From Huberarchaeum crystalense [NCBI: Candidatus Huberarchaeum crystalense] (GTDB lineage: Archaea; Huberarchaeota; Huberarchaeia; Huberarchaeales), in assembly GCA_002790315.1 (NCBI GenBank), contig PFUW01000016.1, positions 601 to 6,086 on the forward strand: 5,486 nt of DNA. Reading direction: 5' to 3'. Both the position numbers and the translations under genes were made by a program. This document shows positions 1-4,585 of the stretch, piece after piece (position 1 is the first letter of the stretch; each line of letters begins with the position of its first letter). Below the pieces are notes generated by a model. It saw nothing but the letters and a program-made list of their open reading frames with translations. It ran no database searches and was not told where the DNA came from.

Positions 1-273
1 CTTCCTAAAATTATTGAAGAACTAAAAAAATTTGAAAAAACAACAGTTAGTGGTTTATGTGGATCACCTATAATTTTTGTGAGCGAACTTTATAAAAATG
101 GTGATATCATAGGATATCTTCTGGGTAAGATTACTCCTAATATGGATATAACAGACAGAACAGGATTTGATGCAAAATTAGGGATTTTTGCTAAGTCTGA
201 ACATGACTTAAAATGTTGTTCTGAAATTTTAGAGAGCAAACTAGATTTTTGCCGCCAAGGTGTAAAAATTTAA
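1..273 (+). CDS. C-terminal 90 residues of an unrecognised protein (5' end outside window)
   Basis: The reading frame is open from the first base to a TAA at 271-273, so this is the 3' end of a gene that starts upstream. An internal GTG at 79 could be mistaken for a start, but the frame continues before it with ordinary coding-like sequence (LPKIIEELKKFEKTTVSGLC...), so I treat the gene as 5'-truncated by the window edge. The visible part has a hydrophobic strand (GSPIIFV), a segment around KITPNMDITDRTGFD, and a Cys-containing tail (KCCSEILE, DFCRQG). I do not recognise a family. It ends only 7 bases before rtcB, on the same strand and with no room for a promoter, so the two are very probably co-transcribed. 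A function in RNA repair or processing would be a guess from position only. Confidence 0.7.
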   Translation, partial: LPKIIEELKKFEKTTVSGLCGSPIIFVSELYKNGDIIGYLLGKITPNMDITDRTGFDAKLGIFAKSEHDLKCCSEILESKLDFCRQGVKI

Positions 274-280
274 AAACATT

Positions 281-1453
281 ATGAAAAAAATAATCACAAC
301 TGAGAAAATTCCAATTAAAATGTGGTTAGATGAGATTGAAGATGGCGCGCTCCAACAAGCCAAAAATCTTGCAAACCTGGCTTTTGCGTTTCATCACATT
401 GCTTTGATGCCTGATACACATGTTGGTTTTGGCATGCCTATTGGGGGTGTTCTTGCAACAAAAGGTGTTGTTGTTGTTAATGCTGTTGGGGTTGATATTG
501 GCTGCGGAATGTGCGCAGTTAAAACAAGTTTAAATGAGATATCGCGCGAGAAATTGATTTCAATTATGAAACAAATAAGGCAAGCAATTCCTGTTGGATT
601 TAATAAGCACAAAGAAATGCAAGATCTAAACTTTATGCCTAGCGATTATGAAAAACTCAAAATTGTCAAAAAAGAGTTTAACAACGCCAGAAAATCTATT
701 GGAACTTTAGGGGGAGGAAATCACTTTATTGAACTACAAAAAGGGTTAGATGGATATATTTGGATTATGCTTCATTCAGGAAGCAGAAATTTAGGACTAA
801 AAGTTGCAGAACATTATAATAAAATTGCGCGTGAAAAATCATCTGAATTTGGTCAAAAATATGGTAATGTTCCAAAAGAATGGGACTTGGCATTTTTGCC
901 GTTAGACACAGAAGACGGAAAAAACTATATGAATGAAATGAAATATTGTGTTGAATTTGCACTGGCAAACAGAAAATTGATGCTTGACAGAATAAAACAA
1001 ATTCTTAACAAATTGTTCGATGACTCAATTAAATACACAAATTTTATAAATATTGCCCATAATTATGCGTCTCTTGAAACACATTTTGGCAAAAAGGTGA
1101 TGATTCACAGAAAAGGCGCAACACTAGCAAGCAAAGAAACAATAGGAATTATTCCTGGAAATCAGGGAAGTAAAAGTTATATTGTCAAAGGCAAAGGAAA
1201 CAAAGAGAGTTTTGAGTCATGTTCTCATGGAGCAGGACGAATAATGGGTAGAAAAGAGGCAGTAAAAAATTTAGATTTAGAAAAAGAAATAAAAAAACTA
1301 AGGGATTTTGGTGTTATGCACAGCATAAGAAGCAAAGCAGATTTAGAAGAAGCGCCAGGTGCATATAAAAACATTGATGTTGTTATGGAAAATCAAAAAG
1401 ATTTAGTATATGTTTTGGTTGAGCTAACGCCAATAGCTATTATTAAGGGGTAA
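281..1453 (+). CDS. rtcB: RtcB-family RNA ligase, short E. coli-like form
   Basis: 390-residue RNA-splicing ligase that joins 2',3'-cyclic-phosphate (3'-phosphate) and 5'-OH RNA ends using GTP and Mn2+. Family active-site residues are all visible: Asp72 and Cys75 in VGVDIGCGMC, Asn147-His148 in GGGNHFIEL, His165 in MLHSGSR, His260 in NIAHNYA, and His316 in SCSHGAGRIMGR, the position of the guanylylated histidine. The HRKGA segment (276-280), IIPG (290-293) and the terminal Lys-Gly are also family-typical. Length and motifs resemble E. coli RtcB (about 408 aa) more than the roughly 480-residue archaeal tRNA-splicing RtcB. The start at 281 gives the family N-terminus (ITTEKIPIKMW). There is no Shine-Dalgarno and no TATA box at the expected distance, so it is probably translated from an mRNA beginning in the upstream gene. 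In archaea this family ligates tRNA exons; whether this copy is the splicing ligase or a second, repair-type copy cannot be told here. Confidence 0.97.
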   Translation: MKKIITTEKIPIKMWLDEIEDGALQQAKNLANLAFAFHHIALMPDTHVGFGMPIGGVLATKGVVVVNAVGVDIGCGMCAVKTSLNEISREKLISIMKQIRQAIPVGFNKHKEMQDLNFMPSDYEKLKIVKKEFNNARKSIGTLGGGNHFIELQKGLDGYIWIMLHSGSRNLGLKVAEHYNKIAREKSSEFGQKYGNVPKEWDLAFLPLDTEDGKNYMNEMKYCVEFALANRKLMLDRIKQILNKLFDDSIKYTNFINIAHNYASLETHFGKKVMIHRKGATLASKETIGIIPGNQGSKSYIVKGKGNKESFESCSHGAGRIMGRKEAVKNLDLEKEIKKLRDFGVMHSIRSKADLEEAPGAYKNIDVVMENQKDLVYVLVELTPIAIIKG

Positions 1454-1495
1454 TTTAGTAGATAATATGTTGATGAGTGATTTAGTAGATAATAT
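1453..1495. repeat. 16-bp direct repeat (27-bp period) starting at the rtcB stop codon
   Basis: The 16-mer ATTTAGTAGATAATAT occurs at 1453-1468 and again, identically, at 1480-1495, offset by 27 bases. The first copy begins on the last base of the rtcB TAA stop. It looks like a short tandem duplication in the 3' untranslated region. No function is visible. Confidence 0.9.
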
Positions 1496-1524
1496 AATAA
1501 ATATTTAATAACTAATTAACAATC

Positions 1525-1583
1525 TTTGTTTTTTGCGCGCTCTTTTTTAATTTTCATTGATTATTGTTTGTTTTTTGCGCGCT
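1525..1583. repeat. 17-bp direct repeat, 42-bp offset, at the 3' end of the zinc-ribbon gene
   Basis: TTTGTTTTTTGCGCGCT occurs at 1525-1541 and identically at 1567-1583. Read on the minus strand, the second occurrence encodes the RAKNK tail of the zinc-ribbon protein. The first lies in the same frame beyond its stop codon, because 42 is a multiple of three. Confidence 0.9.
1526..1556 (+). terminator. T-rich candidate terminator downstream of rtcB
   Basis: On the plus strand, about 75-100 bases after the rtcB stop, there are T-rich runs (GTTTTTT, then TCTTTTTTAATTTT) with no preceding strong hairpin. Archaeal RNA polymerase commonly terminates at oligo-T runs, so this is a plausible end for the rtcB transcript. 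The same bases overlap the tail duplication of the opposing zinc-ribbon gene, so the T-richness may partly reflect Lys/Asn codons on the other strand. Confidence 0.35.
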
Positions 1584-1809
1584 TTTTCTCAACTTTGTAA
1601 GTTATATATTGTATTTTTTCTCCACATTTTTCGCACACATACACAACAATGTCTTTTCTTGGCAAAGATGTTTTGCCAATATAGCCACAAACACATTTAT
1701 ATTTAACTTGGATTTTGTCTGGCTCTTCTTTTGTTGCCCAAAGCATGCTCTTGGCTTTTTTGTCTGAAGTGCGCGCAAAAAACACCAAATCCTCTTGTTT
1801 TGGAAGCAT
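1561..1809 (-). CDS. small zinc-ribbon protein, 82 aa, function unknown
   Basis: An 82-residue basic protein with four cysteines in a zinc-ribbon arrangement: Cys39-x-Cys41-Gly in YKCVCGY and Cys59-x2-Cys62-Gly in YVCEKCGEKI, separated by 17 residues containing short strands. This is the layout of a small metal-binding beta-ribbon. The C-terminus is Lys/Arg-rich (VEKKRAKNKQ), suggesting nucleic-acid or ribosome binding. I cannot assign it to a named family. It is preferred over the overlapping plus-strand frame because that frame encodes only an aromatic-rich, featureless peptide. The start at 1809 faces rps17e, and a TTTAAA palindrome at 1830-1835 lies about 24 bases upstream, consistent with leaderless expression from a shared divergent promoter. 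The tail is duplicated in frame beyond the stop, where 14 more codons include KKERAKNK. Confidence 0.75.
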   Translation of the reverse strand: MLPKQEDLVFFARTSDKKAKSMLWATKEEPDKIQVKYKCVCGYIGKTSLPRKDIVVYVCEKCGEKIQYITYKVEKKRAKNKQ

Positions 1810-1829
1810 AATTCTCTTTATGATAGGAG

Positions 1830-1837
1830 TTTAAAAA
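1830..1837. promoter_or_regulatory. shared TATA-like element between zinc-ribbon gene and rps17e
   Basis: TTTAAAAA in the 43-bp divergent gap contains the palindrome TTTAAA. Its centre is about 20 bases from the rps17e ATG (1853) and about 24 bases from the zinc-ribbon ATG (1809), near the distance expected between an archaeal TATA box and a leaderless start. The palindrome could in principle serve both directions. Spacing and composition are the only evidence. Confidence 0.45.
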
Positions 1838-1852
1838 GTTGCTAAAAATATT

Positions 1853-2083
1853 ATGGGAAATATCAGAATAAAGCAGATTAAAAAAACTGCGCGCGCACTT
1901 GTGGAAATAGCTGAGAATGAAATGTCTCCTGAATTTGAAAAAAATAAAGATGTTGCAAGCAAGTATTTTGAGTTTTCAAGCAAAAAACAGTGTAATTTAG
2001 TTGTTGGATATGCAACACATTTAAAAAACGCAAAGAAACGCAGAGAAGACAAAGAACTTGAAACCAGAGTTGTGATAAAATAG
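1853..2083 (+). CDS. rps17e: small-subunit ribosomal protein eS17
   Basis: A 76-residue protein matching the eS17 (S17e) family, found in archaea and eukaryotes but not bacteria. It binds 16S rRNA in the 30S subunit. Recognisable family features are the MGNIRIKQIKKTAR N-terminus, the following ALVE, the PEFEKNKDV segment (family: dFe.NK..v), and SSKKQCNLVVGYATHL, the counterpart of SKK.RN.iaGYiT.L. It is slightly longer than typical archaeal eS17 because of a charged tail after residue 58 (KNAKKRREDKELETRVVIK). The start is fixed by the conserved MG.iR. An AGGAG at 1825-1829 is about 23 bases from the ATG, too far to act as a Shine-Dalgarno. It stops at TAG, whereas its neighbours use TAA. 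The Thr-Ala-Arg-Ala stretch is encoded by a GCGCGCGC run. Confidence 0.93.
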   Translation: MGNIRIKQIKKTARALVEIAENEMSPEFEKNKDVASKYFEFSSKKQCNLVVGYATHLKNAKKRREDKELETRVVIK

Positions 2084-2114
2084 TGTGATTTGTGTATATA
2101 TAAAATTAAAAAAT

Positions 2115-2171
2115 ATGAATTTGCGCGCGTTAGACCTGTTGCAAAAACAAAATATAAATTATAGGCTCTAA
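2115..2171 (+). CDS. possible 18-codon micro-ORF
   Basis: In the 97-base gap between the converging rps17e and thrS ends, an ATG at 2115 opens MNLRALDLLQKQNINYRL followed by TAA. A TATA-like TATATATAAAATT lies just upstream (about 2095-2107), but the spacing is shorter than ideal for a leaderless start. Its Arg-Ala pair uses the same GCGCG wording found in the real genes here. No homology is known to me; it may be chance. Confidence 0.15.
   Translation: MNLRALDLLQKQNINYRL
2141..2157 (-). terminator. T-rich candidate terminator downstream of thrS
   Basis: Read on the minus strand, 24-40 bases after the thrS stop, the sequence runs TTTATATTTTGTTTTTGC. It has no hairpin but is T-rich, as expected of archaeal termination; a second T-run follows at about 2105-2113. 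The assignment rests only on composition and position. Confidence 0.3.
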
Positions 2172-2180
2172 AATAAGTTA

Positions 2181-4052
2181 TTACCCTACAAACTTTGGCC
2201 TTTTGCTTATCAACCTCGGCAAAGGCAGCGGCTTAAATGGCCTTTCTTTTGTTTCTTTCTTAATTTTTTTTATTAAATTTGCCACACTCATATTAAATAT
2301 TTTGCCATTGTCTGCGCGCGCCCTTATTTGTAAGGTGCTGTTTTCTCCATCTTCTTGCTCTTTATCACCAACAACAATCTGATACGGCACCCACTCTTGC
2401 TCTGCTTTCATTATTTTTTTCCCAAGTGTAGCATCAGTATCATCAATATCAACACGAATATTTTGCTTTTCAAGTTTATTAGCGAGATTCTCTGCAAATT
2501 TTAGGTGGTTTTCACTGCTAATAGGCAAAATGCGAATCTGAGTTGGTGAAAGCCAAAGTGGAAGAATAGAAATATTTCCTTTTTTTTGCTCTAAATGTGC
2601 TTTTTCAAGTAAAGCGTAAATATTTCTGTCAATTGCTCCAGAAATAGATGCATGAAGCATTATTGGATACTTTTTCTCTCCATCTTTATCTATATAGTTT
2701 ATATCAAATCTTTCGGTATTTTCAACATCTATCTGAACAGTTGAAAGAGCTGATGCTTTATCTGAAGCGTCAATAAAATTAAACTCAAATTTCATCACAA
2801 AGTAAAAAGGGCGCTCGTCCCACATCTCAATAAGTACTGGTTTTTTGATAGTACTAACAAGTTCTTTTGCAAAATCCTCGTTTTGATAATAAAAGTCTTT
2901 AACAAATCTTATTCCTACTTCATAAGGAAGTTCAATATCATTCATCCAATCCATCGATGCTTTGTATTGTAAATAAAACTCTTTTTTTGCTGCATTCATA
3001 TCAGCAACAAGCGTATGCATGTCAGGCATTGTAAATGCGCGCAATCTTTTCAAACCAACAAGTTCGCCTTTTTGCTCTTTTCTAAAAGAATAGTGTGTTA
3101 ATTCATATAATTTTATAGGTAATTGTTTGTATGAAAATACCATATCCTGACTTATTAAATATTGTCCAAAACAAGCAGAAAATCTTAAAAAAAGGTCTTT
3201 ATCTCCTGATTTTACAAGATAATGACGATTAGGGAATCTATTTAAATATTTGTGTAGTTGAGGGTGGGCGAGATCATACATTATTGGTGTTTCAACTTGC
3301 ATTCCCCCTAATTTAAACATTGTGTTGTTAATTTTTTCTTCTAAAAGTCGCTTGATAAGCGAACCCTTTGGATACCATCTCAAATTACCTACATCAGATC
3401 CTGATTCATAGTCAACTAATTCTAATGCGCGCATATATATAACATGGGCAGGAGTTTGAGCATATGTTCTGACTTTTTTGACCTCATAATCTACAAATTT
3501 TTTAAGATTTTCGTGACTAGTGAAATCAAATTCTTCAGCAGGTGTTAATTTTCCATCAACATTTAAAATATACCAATATGATTTTAATTTTTCCTCTGCT
3601 TTTAAAGCAAGGTTTTGCTCTTCCTTATTTTCTTTCTCAACTGTAATTTCTCTGCTAAGCTCAGAAAGAGGATGGCCTTTACATCTTAACTCAAACGCTT
3701 TATAATAACCAAAAGGCGCTTTTTTAACAGGAGCAATTTCTTTGATCTTTTCAACCAAAGCATTCAGAATTTTGTTGCTCGGATAAGCTGGAGCTAAATT
3801 TGAGGATAAATGCGCGTAAGGGTAAATTACAATTTCTTTGGCTTTAACTTGGTTATAAATTGATAATATCTCTTTTGTGGTGTTTTCAACAATCTTTATC
3901 TCATTGAATTCATCGCCTTTTTCAACAGATATAAAAACAACAAGCGCATCTTCTGCATTAAATGGTTGTGCGTCTTGGTCATAGCCAGATTCAAGTGCTT
4001 TTGCTTGTGGTTCAACCTTTATATAATCGCTGTGGATCGTTAGTATGTGCAT
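2181..4052 (-). CDS. thrS: threonyl-tRNA synthetase, archaeal type
   Basis: A 623-residue class II synthetase that charges tRNA-Thr in the cytoplasm, about the usual length for archaeal ThrRS. Residues 1-140 form the archaeal D-aminoacyl-tRNA-deacylase-like editing domain that removes mischarged serine; the start MHILTIHSDYI is typical, and His81 (YAHLSS), Tyr117-Lys118 (GYYKAF) and Glu131 match the positions known to matter in the Pyrococcus domain. The catalytic core follows, with zinc ligands Cys294 (FSACFGQYL), His346 (MPDMHTLV) and His467 (MLHASISG), the motif 2 arginine in SFRKEQKGEL (Arg324), and the motif 3 arginine in GAIDRNIYALLE (Arg476). From about residue 505 (IRILPIS) to the end is the anticodon-binding domain. 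All key residues seem intact. It lies 98 bases downstream of secE on the same strand. A TTTTTAA at 4074-4080, about 25 bases before the ATG, suggests its own leaderless promoter. Confidence 0.98.
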   Translation of the reverse strand: MHILTIHSDYIKVEPQAKALESGYDQDAQPFNAEDALVVFISVEKGDEFNEIKIVENTTKEILSIYNQVKAKEIVIYPYAHLSSNLAPAYPSNKILNALVEKIKEIAPVKKAPFGYYKAFELRCKGHPLSELSREITVEKENKEEQNLALKAEEKLKSYWYILNVDGKLTPAEEFDFTSHENLKKFVDYEVKKVRTYAQTPAHVIYMRALELVDYESGSDVGNLRWYPKGSLIKRLLEEKINNTMFKLGGMQVETPIMYDLAHPQLHKYLNRFPNRHYLVKSGDKDLFLRFSACFGQYLISQDMVFSYKQLPIKLYELTHYSFRKEQKGELVGLKRLRAFTMPDMHTLVADMNAAKKEFYLQYKASMDWMNDIELPYEVGIRFVKDFYYQNEDFAKELVSTIKKPVLIEMWDERPFYFVMKFEFNFIDASDKASALSTVQIDVENTERFDINYIDKDGEKKYPIMLHASISGAIDRNIYALLEKAHLEQKKGNISILPLWLSPTQIRILPISSENHLKFAENLANKLEKQNIRVDIDDTDATLGKKIMKAEQEWVPYQIVVGDKEQEDGENSTLQIRARADNGKIFNMSVANLIKKIKKETKERPFKPLPLPRLISKRPKFVG

Positions 4053-4073
4053 ATATTTTTATATAACTTTTGC

Positions 4074-4080
4074 TTAAAAA
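4074..4080 (-). promoter_or_regulatory. TATA-like box for thrS
   Basis: On the minus strand TTTTTAA is centred about 25 bases upstream of the thrS ATG, the spacing expected for a leaderless archaeal mRNA. A better-looking TTATATAAAA at about 4056-4066 is too close to the ATG to place the transcript start at or before it. Confidence is moderate because the region is AT-rich throughout. Confidence 0.4.
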
Positions 4081-4136
4081 CCAACAAGCACAAACAGAAG
4101 TATAAACAACTTACAAATTTAAATCAAATTTAATTT

Positions 4137-4144
4137 CAAAAAAC
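4137..4144 (-). terminator. oligo-T run just after secE
   Basis: On the minus strand a run of six T (TGTTTTTTG) begins 7 bases after the secE stop codon. It could end the tRNA-secE transcript before thrS, in line with thrS having its own TATA-like box. It is a single short run, so this is tentative. Confidence 0.3.
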
Positions 4145-4150
4145 ATAGTT

Positions 4151-4330
4151 TTATGAAAAAATTACTTTTGCAAACACCCAAATCAACAAAGCTATAACTC
4201 CTACAAGCAAAAACCCAATAAGTGTAACTATCAATGATTGTTTGAGTTCTCCATCAGATGGTTTTTTGAGAATAATTAGGATTCGGTAGCATCGTTCTAA
4301 ATAGTTTTTAATTGCTTGTAAGTTTACCAT
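4151..4330 (-). CDS. secE: preprotein translocase subunit SecE (Sec61 gamma)
   Basis: A 59-residue single-span membrane protein. The N-terminal amphipathic helix carries the SecE/Sec61-gamma signature: AIKNYLERCYRILIILKKP (6-24) followed by SDGELKQS, the counterpart of the family pattern RC.R.l....KP...E. One transmembrane helix follows, about residues 33-54 (LIVTLIGFLLVGVIALLIWVF). Length and layout are those of archaeal SecE, which clamps SecY in the translocon. The start is ATG at 4328-4330 and the stop TAA at 4151-4153. There is no Shine-Dalgarno. The ATG lies 21 bases after the 3' end of the tRNA gene, and the place where a TATA box should lie is GC-rich tRNA sequence. The gene is therefore probably expressed on the tRNA transcript. 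The common archaeal neighbour spt5/nusG is not present here. Confidence 0.9.
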   Translation of the reverse strand: MVNLQAIKNYLERCYRILIILKKPSDGELKQSLIVTLIGFLLVGVIALLIWVFAKVIFS

Positions 4331-4351
4331 AATTTTATTTATTTGGTTGCA

Positions 4352-4549
4352 TGGGCTTGCGGAGACTCGAACTCCGGGCCTCCGGTTTTCTCAGAGCAAG
4401 TACAGCACGAGCTGCACTTATAAAAACTTGCTTGCAAACCAAAGTAAGCAAAGTATGAACCTGCTTACAAACATTGCAAACTAATTCAAGTTTCTTACAG
4501 AAACTTAGTCATATAAGACCGGCGCTCTAACCACCTGAGCTACAAGCCC
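4352..4549 (-). tRNA. tRNA-Ile (anticodon UAU), interrupted by a 124-nt intron
   Basis: On the minus strand the two exons (4549-4512 and 4387-4352) fold into a 74-nt cloverleaf: acceptor GGGCTTG/CAAGCCC with discriminator A73, D stem GCTC/GAGC with loop AGGTGGTTA, anticodon stem CCGGT/ACCGG, variable loop AGGCC, and T stem CGGAG/CTCCG with loop TTCGAGT. No CCA is encoded. The anticodon loop after splicing is C-U-UAU-A-A, so the anticodon is UAU, reading AUA as isoleucine; it lies wholly in the 5' exon and does not depend on the 3' splice site. The body (GGGCUUGUAGCUCAGGUGGUUAGAGCG, A73) resembles tRNA-Ile. The gene is divergent from rps2 (36 bases between starts) and immediately upstream of secE. 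Identity as Ile rests on the anticodon and body; no aminoacylation determinants were tested. Confidence 0.9.
4388..4511 (-). other. tRNA intron with canonical bulge-helix-bulge splice sites (position 37/38)
   Basis: On the minus strand, exon bases C32-U33-U34-A35 (4517-4514) pair with intron bases UGAG (4393-4390) as the 4-bp central helix. Each side has a 3-nt bulge: UA|U at 4513-4511 and AA|A at 4389-4387. The outer helix is the 5-bp anticodon stem. The inner helix pairs GACUAAGU (4510-4503) with ACUUGCUC (4401-4394), giving seven pairs (one G-U) around one C-C mismatch. This is the substrate of archaeal tRNA-splicing endonuclease, with cleavage at 4512/4511 and 4388/4387. The intron is long for a tRNA and internally structured: AAGTTTC/GAAACTT (4488-4494, 4500-4506), GTAAGCA/TGCTTAC (4444-4450, 4462-4468) and a 9-bp stem with loop ACGA (4398-4419). 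The first and last share bases with the inner helix, so they are alternatives to it. Confidence 0.88.
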
Positions 4550-4555
4550 ATAAAA

Positions 4556-4565
4556 TTTTTAATAT
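4556..4565 (+). promoter_or_regulatory. TATA-like box for rps2
   Basis: TTTTTAATAT is centred about 25 bases before the rps2 ATG at 4586, matching leaderless archaeal promoter geometry. It sits in the 36-base gap shared with the divergent tRNA gene, so the two promoters must overlap or nearly so. The tRNA's own TATA box is not clear. Confidence 0.45.
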
Positions 4566-4585
4566 GAAATCAATACAAAAAGATT

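Noticed and set aside
79-81. GTG at 79 as the start of a 64-residue gene
   Set aside because: The frame is open and coding-like back to base 1, and there is no promoter or ribosome-binding signal near 79, so it is an internal valine.
394-612. Minus-strand 72-codon frame inside rtcB
   Set aside because: It lies wholly antisense to a strongly conserved gene and shows no domain or promoter of its own.
1470-1476. C/D box sRNA starting at a TTGATGA
   Set aside because: It is only a near match to the C box, and no CTGA D box or C'/D' pair follows at a suitable distance.
1564-1767. Plus-strand 67-codon frame opposite the zinc-ribbon gene
   Set aside because: It gives a Phe/Ile-rich peptide that is simply the complement of Lys/Glu-rich coding sequence; the minus strand has the CxC...CxxC zinc ligands.
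1825-1829. AGGAG as a Shine-Dalgarno for rps17e
   Set aside because: It is about 23 bases from the ATG, well outside the usual spacing, and would more likely lie upstream of the transcript start.
1831-2052. Minus-strand frame opposite rps17e
   Set aside because: The plus strand encodes a recognisable eS17; this frame is its shadow.
4388-4511. C/D box guide RNA carried in the tRNA intron, as in some archaeal tRNA-Trp introns
   Set aside because: A CTGA occurs at the intron's 3' end but no RTGATGA C box is present.
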